Shown: positions 34,116 to 45,100 of the stretch, piece by piece
How the letters are laid out: the number at the start of each line of letters is the position of its first letter
Position numbering within the stretch: position 1 is the stretch's first letter
Assembly (NCBI RefSeq): GCF_022539315.1
Contig: NC_066316.1
Span: forward strand, 102,480,179-102,544,178
DNA: 64,000 bases
Reading direction: 5' to 3'
From: Serinus canaria
Taxonomy: Eukaryota; Chordata; Aves; Passeriformes; Fringillidae
Program-made: the position numbers and the translations under genes
The notes under the pieces: generated by a model
The model's database searches: none
What the model was told of the DNA's origin: nothing
The model's input: the letters and a program-made list of their open reading frames with translations, nothing else

Positions 34116-37100
34116 TGCCATAGAAAGGCCCCATATAAAACCAGGTCAGCTTTCCTTAGTCATGGAAGGTGTGTCTCACCTGCCTCGGTATCCTGTGCCT
34201 GCTGTGAAGGAAGTCCTGTTCCCCACTCTGCTGTGCCTAAAACTAAAACTGGGGAGATTAAGTCTTTCAGAAGATGCCTTGAAAGACACTGCATTTTCCC
34301 CAGCTGACTGAAAAGGAAATATAGAAACCTCCTTAAAAGTAACTTCCTGCTAGGAATATACAATTATCTGAATTCTTTGCTGAAGGGTCTGCCCTGAAAA
34401 TCTTGCTTAGCCGTCCCACTATCTATCTCCACTCAACCTATGCACAGAGACAACTTGAAGTAGCATTTTGTCTTAGGCCTGGCACTTGGGAAATACTTGT
34501 TAAATTACCTCAGATATTAGATGAGTGCCAAGGAAATTTAGGAAGAATTCCAGTTCAATGAAAGTAGCTTTCCAAAAATTTGTACGTTTTGGACAAGTGG
34601 ATCAATTAGGGAATCTCATGAGATATTTGCAGTGCCAGAAGATGTTGGTTTTTTGAGATTCAGAAGCCCAGTATGCAGGAAATATTATTTTTTTAGAAGT
34701 AAGAGCAGAATCACATATCCAAGCTATTATTAATATTGAATTATTATTAATAATGAATTATTAATATTTTTAAAATGTATAACATTATCTCATAATTAAT
34801 CTGGTCTTTGTGTTTCATAGTGTATATTGAAAAACATCCCCCCTCCCCATTATTTTTTTAAGTTTTGCCCTATCTTTACTAAGTTCACTAATAACCTGAG
34901 CACAGTTTGATGGCTGTGTTTTTCCATGAATCACAGTTAGAAGTTCTCATGTTTTATGAAACACAAAGTCAAACCAGAATATTAGAGGGAGTAAAATGTA
35001 AGGTCAGTCAAGCAACAGGACTAGGAACTGAAGCCAGACAACCCTGTACTTTCATTGCAAGGTCTTTCTCCTCCTCCAGACCTTTTAATCAGAAATGCCT
35101 GACACCTTGGTGCTTTCAGCAGGTTTCCACACGAGGCACATCTCTGGAGGTCAGAGGAGGGTGGGAAAATCTCTCTTTGTCAGTTCGTGGGAGGGCCCTG
35201 ACAGCTGCAGGCGGGGCTGGGGCCCATGGAAACCAATTTGGCAGCCCTTGCTGCTCTCTGGCCTCTGGAGATGGTGACCTGGAGTGCAAAGCCTCCTGCT
35301 TTGTGTGGTCTTGTGCCTACACAGGCTACATGAGCCCAATGCTAGACTTTCTAGAAGAGGTAAGTTAGAGAAATTGTTCTGGTATGTAGAAACCTTTATT
35401 AAAACCCACGAGCTCAGCACAATTCGTAAATATCTCAGTCTAATTTCTGGGATGAAAGTTGGAAAACAGGAGAAGAATCTGCAAAATGAAGGAAAGAACT
35501 ACCTTACTACAGCCACTTATTGTGAAAAGAGTAAATATATCTTCATTGCAACTTTGAAAAAGGAAAGTTTTGGCCTGGTCTCTACTGTGGCATTATCTCA
35601 AACTAAGAAAGAGGGTGATGAATTTGTTGGGATACTCACTGGAGAAACTGCTTGATTGCAATCTGGCCTGCTGCTTAAGGAAAATAAAATCTGAGTTCTC
35701 ATCAGGTAACAAGCCTGTATAAGTTAATAGGCTTTAATAATAGCACCTCATTACATTTTTATAAAACTGCCTGGGAAATGAATGCTGGAAATACAAAGGA
35801 AAGCTCTAAGGGATCCCAGTTATAAAGCAAAGATAACAATATTACAGCATTTCAAAATAATGCATACACTATACTGGATACCACACAGAATTCAGTGACT
35901 GGGATTAAGGCCAAGTAAGCTTTTTTGAATGGATGTCCAAAGCAGATGGGAGACCTGACTCATGCTTTGGAATAGAAAAATGATTTCTGGGACAAGGTGT
36001 TTGGGAAGCCTGATAGCAGTCAGAAAATTAGGGGGTACAGCCTCTGTGAATGCTGATGTATGGTAACAATATTGTGGTCACAAAAGTCACATTTGCCAGC
36101 AAATATAACTAATGATAGTCATACTTTTTGAATCCAAGGCACACCACTTCTTTCCCATGGATTTTTATTACCTCTGTGCTGTAACTGTTGACAAACATTT
36201 GCATTTTTGAATAATGATGAGCACTGGGTTTGTGAACTTGGAGACATCGCTGTTCCCAACAACTGGTCATTAATCAAAGCTGTGGGGAAGAGAGTCAGAC
36301 TCAGTGGAGGTAAGAGCAACAAGAGGAGAACACTTTTGAATGGGTGCATGAGCAAACAGCACGCACTGCAGAAAATGATGCTTTTATCAGTGATGTCAGT
36401 CACATTGCCTGTAGTAAGGATCAAATTTAGGGGTTTTGTGTGGGAGCCAGGGCTCCCAAGCCTGAGTGATGGAGGAAAACACCTCTGGAGAATGATGCAA
36501 AGTATCTGAGTTGTACTGAAATTAGGACATTAATTTAGATACCTTCTTCTTTCCTTTTGCTATACTTAGAACCTCAGCAGGTACCTAAATTAAGGGATTA
36601 AAATTAGTCAAGACAAATTACATTCCCTCTGCTCCAGTGTGTCCAGTGCCATGAAATGTCTCAGGGGGCTGTGTGTGCTCTGTACTTCATAGGATTTTTT
36701 TTAGTATATCAGGGGCAGATTTCCTCTGATTCTGTGTCCTCAGGAATACTGCTATATTTTAATTAGTGTTTCAAATTTGCCAGGTTGTCATGGTCAGTTG
36801 CTGACCAGAGATGAGACTTTCATGTGACACTCACTGACTCTTCTGGAATAGCAAAGTATCTTATATTCATCTTGTTTGAGGGGTTTCTCATGGGATTTTT
36901 TGATGACAACTCTGAACATGTGTAGCTAATTCTTGCCTGATAGAGTCTGGCTGTTTTGTATTTGAGGAATGAAGTTGTAAGAGATGGACTCAAACCAGAA
37001 TGTGACACATTCCCTGGAGGTGGAGAGATGCTTCTTCCACCCCACCAAGGAGACCTGAGGGCAACGCCAGAGCCTCGACATTGAAACATTTCAGAAGGCA

Positions 37101-38437
37101 AGGTTCATGTCTCTGGCTTCATCCAAGACTGAGTGTGAGTGCTCATTAAATATTAAATAATGGCACAGTTCAGATCTAAATCCAAACTTCTCATCTTGCA
37201 CCATTCCAGCCAAGCTGGTTATGAACGGGAACACGGCTTGGAAACCCCTTTGAACTTTGGAGGAATTTTGGTTCTGGATCTAAAAGCTGAGTTCAGTAGT
37301 GTGTAGCAAGGGCTTTCAGTCAAAAGGGAAGCATGAAAGGAAATCAGTCAGGATTATTTTTGTAACATATTTGAGTAAACAACAGACAAAAAAAGTCAAG
37401 TCATCTGTGACTTGTATTCTAATTGTAAAAAATTATCTAAAAATACAAATTAAAAATATGAAACAGGCTTGTAAGAGTGCACTTCGACCACCATTTCACA
37501 AAAGTTTTAACTGTGGAAAAAAAAAACAACTTTATAACACCACCTGCTGTTCAGCTGGTTTTGACCTGACCCCTTTCTCCTTTTCTTGTTATTATAAACA
37601 GTGAGCTCTTTAAGTGAGAGCTGTTTAAAGGATAGGGGGCTGTAAGTGTTCCTTCCTAGATCCCAGATGCAGTGGGAGACTGATGGGCTTTTTGATCTTT
37701 ATTTTATGAGTGTCTGATAAATTGCCTCTGGCACCTGGCAACTGAAATTTCACTATCTGAAAACTAACCCTTATGTCAAACAATGTGGCCAGTCTCATAC
37801 TCCAAGTTAAAGAGCTGCATGCATTTAAGTACAGGATGTTTTCCAACATTCAGTACAGTATGTGATGAAGCCCTGCTTCACATATTATTATTAGACAGAT
37901 CCTCAGCTGATGTAAATTGGCATAACCCCATATGATTAAAGGAACTGAACTGTTTTACATCAGCTGGCAACCTGGTCTGAAGTGCAACACACATACTTTT
38001 GATTTAAAATACTATTTTGTATGTGATTCTTCAAAGGTTGGTATGTTTCAACTTTTTCAATATATTCCTCTGCAGCCTCTGTTTTTTGTTTCTGAGGCAA
38101 GAAAAGAAAAAAAAAGAAAGGATTAAGATAAAGAATCATGGGTAATGTTCTCTGGTTTATTTGTTTTTTGGCTGCTTTAGATGGAAACTGAGCTATCATG
38201 TATTTGAAATCAAAGTCTCAAATGGTGCTCTGGGTAATGACTACCAAACTGTGTTACTCCTTGTGCCCTGGGGGAAGACACCCTGGTCCCCACTTTGCTT
38301 CTCATGCACTCTGGAAAACTACAGGGAGATTCATGCCTTTTTTGTCAGAATTAAAAAGATCAGCAACAGATCTGCCTGAAATATTGGGATTTAGTAGTAA
38401 TCCAAACATTTCATATTTTCTCATCCTCTTTTGCAAC
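34116..38437. other. Gene-free stretch with an AT-rich palindromic tract
   Basis: Positions 34726-34773 are almost pure A/T with a perfect 12-base palindrome (ATTATTAATAAT, 34743-34754) flanked by related direct repeats. An open frame at 34907-35368 runs past a consensus-like donor (GAG|GTAAGT at 35359/35360), but its protein is unrecognised and no acceptor or partner exon could be assigned. The remainder shows no gene. Confidence 0.45.
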
Positions 38438-38527
38438 GAGGGAGAACAACAGAAATGGTGGAGATGCCTTATCATGAGGAACAATGATGAAAACACTGGG
38501 AGACATACATAGGAATTGGAACCACTG
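38438..38527 (+). repeat. Unclassified dispersed repeat, copy 2 (matches 25737-25824)
   Basis: This is the partner of the copy 12.7 kb to the left, in the same orientation. It shares GAGGGAGA, ATCATGAG and TGATGAAAACA in the same spacing and ends in TTGGAACCACT. It is about three bases longer between TGGGAG and GGAACCACT. No target-site duplication or poly(A) tail was recognised. Confidence 0.75.
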
Positions 38528-40524
38528 TAAGGAAATAAGTGTAGAGGCAGCAATTCACATATTTAAATAAACCAGAATGTGGTGCAGTCCTACAGAGGTT
38601 ATAGGACCTGTTCCGTGCAAGGGCAGCCAAACGTGGCTCAGAGGTCTCTGCTGGGCTTGTGAGTGGGAGGAAGGTTTTCAATGCTCCCTTAGTCGGGGGA
38701 GTCTGGAAATGTCAGCTGGGTGAGACAGAGCATTATTCTCAAATAAAGCAAAAAACACAAAGTAACTGAAGAGCCTGATCAGCATAGTAAACTGTATATG
38801 TCAGTAATAGTAAATGCTGGGTTTCTTTTCTACATTCTTGAAAAGATTTGAAATCTGAGGGAGCTTAATAGGAACACTGGTAGGAAGTCAGATTAAGTTT
38901 ATATTTTTTTCAAGTTCCTATGTCTCCTTCTGCTGGATCAATTTCCTGTGACATCCAAGTGACACCCAAGCGTGACCGAATCTACAACCTGTGACCGGAG
39001 CTACAGCCCTGTGCACAGTCGCAATTGTTTTCTGTTGACCAGCACACATCCAAGTATTAGGTTTCTCCAGAGGAGAACATGCCCTCACCTATAACATGTG
39101 CCTCTTCATTTCTTGCTGCCATCCTCCACCACCCTGAATACCCTGCAGAAGGGTGGGCACTGACTTTGGAAGGATGACAGCATTCAGCACCCAGCACTGG
39201 AGTGCAGTGGGAGACATCCTGTTGGAAGATGACATCCCACCCAGAGTGCTAATGAGATGGTTCCTTTTACAGGAAAGCTCACGCTGGCAAATTGTCTTTG
39301 AAAACAATGCTGTTTGCTTAGAGCAGAGCATTCTGTGTCTCCTAGCAGGACAGGCAGCCTGGCTGGCAGGGTGCTGTGGGAGGGCTCCACACATCCGAGC
39401 TCTGGTGCAGGCTTGGCCACCGGGCTTGTGTGGGGGTATGGATGAGCACCCCTGGAATTGCTTTGCATCTCTTTCTACCCCCAGCCTTGCCTATTAAAGT
39501 GGGATCATGTAAAACCTAGCACAAATTAAGCCTGGAGCTTAGAAGAGGCTGTTAGCTGCTACTGAAGCACAAATAAAAATAATCCATAATTCTTCCATAG
39601 AACATTTAAAGCAAACAGTCTGGGAAAGAAACAGCCACATTTTACTCCACTAAAAAATCCCATAGGACAAAAGGAAATGCAGATGTTCTGACTGAACTGT
39701 CTTATGAGTTGTTGACTAGTTAATTAATCAAAGTTGTCTAGTGATTTATTGATTAACAGAGCTTCTGCAGTCATGAACACGTCAAATTTCACAATGGAAA
39801 ATTTAGCAATGGAAAAAGTCTGGTCTTTTAGTTCCTTCCTTAATCAAGACAGAGAATGGCATGAGAACTGAGGACATTTCATGTATTAAGCTTATGCCAG
39901 ACAATCTAATTATGTGATAGTATTGCTTAGGCAATTTTGATTGTTTTTTCCATGCAGATTTTTTTTAAGTGGAGACATTTTTTTTCATATTTTAACAGTG
40001 CTAACAGTACCCCCCATATAACAAGTCCTGTAATATCTTTAAGTACATACAGACAAAAGTGTGCAGTGTTTCTTTTGATTGTAGTCATATTCATTAGTCT
40101 AATAAAGGATGAATCCCAAAGGAGTTACCTTTCCTGTAGTTGGGAATGCACAGAAAATAAAATGTATTTAAATTTTCTTGGAAGACTGAGGCCTACCTTA
40201 ACTATCAGTGTTGCTTTGCTCCCTGTTAAACCCTATGATAAGAAGAATGTGATAAGGGCTATTTTTTGCAAACATTTGCCCCTCTGTAAAGTTTTCTATA
40301 AGTATTTAATTAATGAGTGCGAAAAGCTAATCAAATGTGTGCATTTGAATTGTTTTTCAGAAGACACTGAGGTCTCTCACTCTGTTCAAATATCCTGGAA
40401 GGTTAAGTTTCTCTGTCATAAAGATCATGAGTAGGAGGCCAGTCCTGCATGATCATAAGCCTCCCCTGTGTGCGTGGTGAAGGTCAACTGTAAGTGGGTC
40501 TGTTTCTCCACTGTGCATGTGTGT
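38528..40524. other. Gene-free stretch left of the CR1 cluster
   Basis: No supported gene. A 165-codon open frame (39937-40434) contains a hydrophobic stretch but has no recognised domain, and frames of this size are expected by chance in this much AT-rich sequence. Positions 39715-39757 hold two AT-rich homeodomain/HNF1-like sites (GTTAATTAATCAAAG and GATTAAC). The sequence at 39110-39480 is more GC-rich, without CpG density. Confidence 0.45.
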
Positions 40525-41063
40525 CACAGAATCATTTGGGCTTTAAGGGCCCTCCAGAATCATCCAACCTCCCTGCCATGGTCAGGGACACCTTCCAGTA
40601 GAACAGGTTGCTCGAAGCCTCATTCACCCTGGTCTGGAGCACTTCTGGGGATGGAGCATCCACAGCTTCTCTGGGCAGCCTGTTCTGGTGCCTCACCACC
40701 CTCACAGTAAAGAATTTCTTCCTAACATCTAACCTAAACCTCCTCTCTTTCAGTTTAAAGCCAGTACCTCTCATCATATCCTGACAGTCCCTTTTAAAAA
40801 ATCCCTCTCCAGCTCCATTGTAGGATCCTGTTCTTTAGGATCAATAGTCTTTCAGCCTGTCTAACATAAACAATGTTTTCCAGTTCTCTGATCATCTTTG
40901 TGACCTTCTCTGGACTTGCTCCAACAGGTCCATGTCCTTCTTATGCTGGGGGCCTCACAGCTGAGCACAGTACTCCAGGTGGGGTCTCACAAGATTAGAG
41001 TAGGGGGGAAAATCCTATTTCTTGACCTGCTAGACATGTCACATTTGATGCAGCCCAGGACAC
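40525..41063 (-). mobile_element. CR1 LINE fragment A (3' end of ORF2 and 3' UTR), 5'-truncated
   Basis: On the minus strand the element ends at 40525 with the CR1 3' octamer ATTCTGTG. Moving right on the plus strand (towards the element's 5' side) it reads as the antisense of the CR1 ORF2 C-terminal region. The phrase [18 protein letters not shown], followed by [11 protein letters not shown], is diagnostic. Further right, the antisense of the reverse-transcriptase downstream region continues to about 41063 (GCAGCCCAGGACAC). The reading frame is broken beyond the last 80 codons, so it is non-functional. Truncation at the 5' end is typical of CR1 insertions. Confidence 0.92.
40532..40777 (-). 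pseudogene. CR1 ORF2 C-terminal remnant
   Basis: About 81 codons remain open, with the CR1 ORF2 C-terminal signature ([19 protein letters not shown], then [10 protein letters not shown]). It has no endonuclease or catalytic reverse-transcriptase residues. It is dead sequence inside CR1 fragment A and has no host role. Confidence 0.85.
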
Positions 41064-41068
41064 AAAAT

Positions 41069-41955
41069 CACAGAATCACAGAATAGGTCAGGTTGGAAGG
41101 GACCACAATCATCTGGTCACACCTTCCTGCTCAAGCAGGGTCATCCCAGAGCTCGTGGCACAGGATTGTGTCCAGATGGTTCTTGAATATGTCCAGTGAG
41201 GGAGCCTCCACAGTCTCTGGGCAATTTGTTCCAGTGCTTTGTCACCTTCACAGAGATGCTTTCCATCAGGTTTGCCCCCAGCCTGTATAATAATTTTCAT
41301 TATTCTTCCCCACATGCAGCACCTTGCTTTTCCTGAATTTCAGATTGTTCTTTGCCCATCTCTTTAACCTGCCACAGTCCCTCTGAAGTGTAGTGTCTGA
41401 GATACTGGCCACTCCTCCTGGCTTTCTGTCATTGGGGAAGTTGCTGAGGCAGCCTCTGCCCCTTTATCCAAGCAATTGATGAATGAGTTAAACAATGCTG
41501 GGCCAAGTATTGGATCTCCACCTGCACCCTGTGCCAGTGATCGTGGCCTTCTGGGATCAGCCTGTTCTCAATCCACCTTAATCCACCTCACTCTCCTCCT
41601 CAGTTTGCCTGTGAGGATGTTGTGAGAGACAGTACTGAAAGTGTTGCTGAAATTGAGTTGGACAATATCTGTTCTCCCTCCGTCCATCCAGGCACTTGTT
41701 TCACCCTAGAACCCAATCAGATTGGTCAAGCATGGTTTCACATTTAGTGAATCCATGATGATTACTCCTGATCACCTTCTTATCATCAATGGGGACAGAG
41801 ATGGCCTCCAGAATGAGGTGTTCCATCACCTTTCCAGGGATTGAGGTGAGGCTGGCAGGCAGGAAGTTCCCTGGACCCTCCTCCTTGCCGTTATTGAAGA
41901 GTGAAGAGACATTTGCTTTCTTTTTGTCCTCAGGCACCTCTCTTGATCTCCATGA
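41069..41955 (-). mobile_element. CR1 LINE fragment B (partial ORF2 to 3' end)
   Basis: The 3' end at 41069 carries two tandem copies of the octamer (CACAGAAT CACAGAAT on the plus strand), followed by the usual GGTTGGAAGGGACC block. To the right lie antisense copies of the ORF2 region around the FADDTKL-type motif, the DFSKAFDTVSHN-type region (about 41590-41680) and the PEDKKKANVSSLFN / SLTSIPGKVMEHLILEAI region (about 41810-41937). Frames are interrupted, so this is an old degraded insertion. It begins six bases beyond fragment A on the same strand, so either the two insertions abut or one landed in the tail of the other. Confidence 0.9.
41701..41937 (-). pseudogene. CR1 reverse-transcriptase N-terminal remnant
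   Basis: About 78 codons remain open with the characteristic CR1 order: PEDKKKANVSSLF, GPGNFLPASLTS, GKVMEHLILEAIS, then DDKKVIRSNHHGFTK. This corresponds to the start of the reverse-transcriptase fingers region. The catalytic aspartates would lie further along the minus strand, where the frame is disrupted. It is a decayed LINE gene inside CR1 fragment B. Confidence 0.88.
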
Positions 41956-41959
41956 CCCT

Positions 41960-42190
41960 ACAGTTGGCTTCCTGGGCTGTGAGTATGCATTGCCAAGTCA
42001 TATTGAGCTTTCTGTCCACCATCACTCCCAAGTCCTTCTCCCCATGCCTGTTCTCAATCCATTCTCCACCCAGCCTGTACTTGTCCTTGGGATTGCCCTG
42101 ACCCAGCTACAGGACCTTGCACTTGGCCTTGTTGAACTTCATGAGGTTCACATGGGCACAACCCTCAGACCTGTTATGATCCCTCTGAAG
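41960..42190 (-). mobile_element. CR1 LINE fragment C (ORF2 segment downstream of the RT core)
   Basis: The plus strand reads GGCCTTGTTGAACTTCATGA, the antisense of the CR1 ORF2 NLMKFNKAK motif, with flanking text for the leucine- and glycine-rich region next to it. In a single intact CR1 this motif lies 3' of the reverse-transcriptase core. Here it lies on the 5' side of fragment B, so it must be a separate insertion or a rearranged piece. It has no 3' octamer of its own. The right boundary is approximate. Confidence 0.8.
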
Positions 42191-45100
42191 GGTCTCTCAT
42201 ATGTTATAAACATCTCTCAGGACAGTTGTGCCCCAGACTGGGTAAGACATTCTGTATCATGCAGGAATGTCCTCCAGCTAAGTGTGGAGAGGTCAGAAGG
42301 CTCATCAAAAGATATGATGACCCTGTCAAAAGAGGTTTTCCTAATAGTTTCCCAATGTCAGCAGCTGGTAGAAAGTTCAATTCCTGATTTCACAACTCTT
42401 CAATAATTCTAGATCTATTTATTGCATTGTACTCCATTGTTTCGTATTTATTCATAAAATATTTCACAACATATTGTTTTACATGTTCTTATTTATACAA
42501 GGAAGTCTGAATCCAGAAGAAGAAAGGTGATTTGAATTTGACTTCATTACATCTTCCTGGCTTCTGGAGCAGCTCACTGGAACAGCCCCAGCTTCAAAAG
42601 TTGGTGTTCCTGATGCTACTCATTTTGACACAAGTGCTGAACTAATCTTTGGCTCAGTAGGTGCTGAGGGAATTCCATCAGATCATTTACACACACCTGC
42701 ACTTAATGAACTTAAAAAATGAAGTAATACAATTTTAATGACAGAAATTCTCAGATTCTTGAGCTGATAACTCAGTTTGAGAAGGCAGTTATTGTTTTCC
42801 CAATGGAAAGAAAGAAAATATTTTTTTTTCCCTGCTAATCGTAATATCTGGATATTCAATCTACATAATTTTTAATATAACTTTGAGTTACATATGGTAA
42901 AAAAAATCTGAAGAGCTTTTTCTAATAAAGAAGTGAAGCATAGATAAAAGTAAAAGGAAGAGTATTTTAAATATAAACATTAGAATACTGAAAATATAAG
43001 TATTCTTAAAAGATAGATTTTTAGAAGTATAGGGATATATTTTTGTGCATATATGTGTCCTGTATTGAAAAGATAAAACTTCCACATAAATTAGTAGGAA
43101 AGAATTACTGGAATAAGTTAAAAAAATGTGACTTTATTAAGGAGTTGAATTTTCATGTTCCAACCATGACCATATTGTTGTAATTTAAATACTTGGACAC
43201 TAAAAGTAAATTTTAAAGTGATTTTTTTAGGGACTTTTGCTCAGTGACTAGCTTGCTTTCTTTGAACCTGCATTGCATCTGTCTTTGCAGAAAAAATTTC
43301 TTCTAATGTCCACAGAAGCTCTATGAGATTACAGCGGTAGGAAGCACAATAATTATCTGAAGATTAAAAATTTACAGTGAAAAGACACAAATTTATTATC
43401 TTCCAAGCTCATAGGGAGACTTGTAAAGAAGATTAAAGTCTGAAATGTACGAAGAACTGCTCCTGTATCTGTATTCTGTGATTTTGTGACACCTTAAGCC
43501 CTCAGAGGGTAATAAGCTCCTTCACAGGGTGACAAGCACTTTCCTCTCGGGACCACAGAGACCACAATGCTCTCATCTATCCATTAACAACCAGCAGGGA
43601 AAGTTTATATCTGAATAATGAAATAATGCATGGTCTTCAAAATCCTCTCCTCCTTTATTCCCTGTTTCCGAGGAGTAATTTTCTCCAGTGGACAGTTTGT
43701 TTCTGTGTGTATTTTATTTGACTTACCCAAGCCTCACGAATCACTGTGGTCACTCGAGTCACTCATCTTCCTGGGCTGCAGCTGCCTAGAGCCAGTCCTG
43801 GACACAGGGCTCAGTTAATTCTGCAAAGAGAGGTGGAGTGAATCAGGGTCTTCCAATGCTACAAATAATAATAGTTTGGCTTTTGTTCTGTAAAAGCTTG
43901 ACATAGTATTTATTACACCTATGGGTTGCAAAGGATCTACTCCAGCAGCAAAGATTACACCCAAAGTTCACAGGATTTGGCTCTGATGTTTCATACATTC
44001 TGTAATGCATGCTATAAAAAGGGGCGGGTTTTGGCTCACAAATGGAACATTTCTTAATAGAAATGGGAAACAAATGCAGCAGCCTCTCTTTGACACCAGC
44101 CTACAGAACCCCATCTGGGGGCACACGGCATCAATGTTGTGCAATGCTTGAGATGTGTGAAGGGGAATGATCTTGGGTTCAGCTGAGTTTTGCAGCCTGA
44201 GCCCTGTTCCTGGTCCCAGCACACTCTGGGGAATGGAGAAGAGATCCAGCTGTTGTGATCTCCAGAGATACCTCCAGAGATACCTGCCTACCTACCTGGG
44301 CATCCAGCTGCTGCTTGGAAGAGCAGCACCCAAAGGCCATAGATAAGCAGAGACTCCTCAGTTGCACAGACATTCTGCTTTTTGTTCCTCAAGGACCTTC
44401 CTACCTGTTTTTTCATTATTTTCTCACCTTCCTTTTCTTTGTTTATTTCCCTCTTTTCAGGGGGAGCTGAAGAAAACGGAATGAGACAGTGGAGTTCCCT
44501 GAGTGCTCCCCTTCCTCTCATTGGCTTTGTGCTGTAAGAGGAGATGTCACCCTCTGCTCCTGAGCTGACACTGTGTTGAGCAGTGGCTTTGAAAATCCAG
44601 GTCCAGCAAGAGCCTGAGGAAGTCCAACCTTTGATCAGCCACACAGCACCACAGGTGATGTGTCATCACAGAGTCAGGGACTGCACTCTTTAGTCAGGGG
44701 TTACCTTTAATCTCTAATTTGGCAAAACAAAACAAAATAAAGCAGAAAGTTCCCCTGAAGCATTTAAGTTTTGCCTTTAATGCCAGAGGGCTTAAGTGTG
44801 GCAGTTTGGTGATGTGCTATGCAAATTAAAGCTGTGAAAATACAAAGCTAGTTAAACACAGGTTTTTCTTTAGCAGGTAATTATTCTTAGCTGTTTCCAC
44901 ATGCCTCCTTACATCCACGAAACCCTGGTACATTACAATGAAAGACTTATTTCAGAACTCACACATGCACTATTTTTTTAGCAGTGGAAGCACAAGCAGA
45001 ACATCTGGGTGCCAAGTTCAAGCAAAGTGCAAGATTTTTTTCTTAATTCAATGTTGGTGTGTCCCATCATGTAACTATGATATATGATAAAAGGAAAAAT

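Noticed and set aside
39937..40434. 165-codon plus-strand open frame with a hydrophobic stretch
   Set aside because: By a rough estimate, a frame this long is expected about once by chance in 64 kb at this AT content. No domain, splice context or codon bias supports it.
41789..42406. 205-codon plus-strand open frame, the longest intergenic one
   Set aside because: It is antisense to CR1 ORF2 remnants in fragments B and C, not a host gene.
43465..43490. Possible plus-strand CR1 3' end (ATTCTGTGATTTTGTG)
   Set aside because: Two octamer-like units occur, but the sequence to the left does not resemble the CR1 3' region, so chance is more likely.
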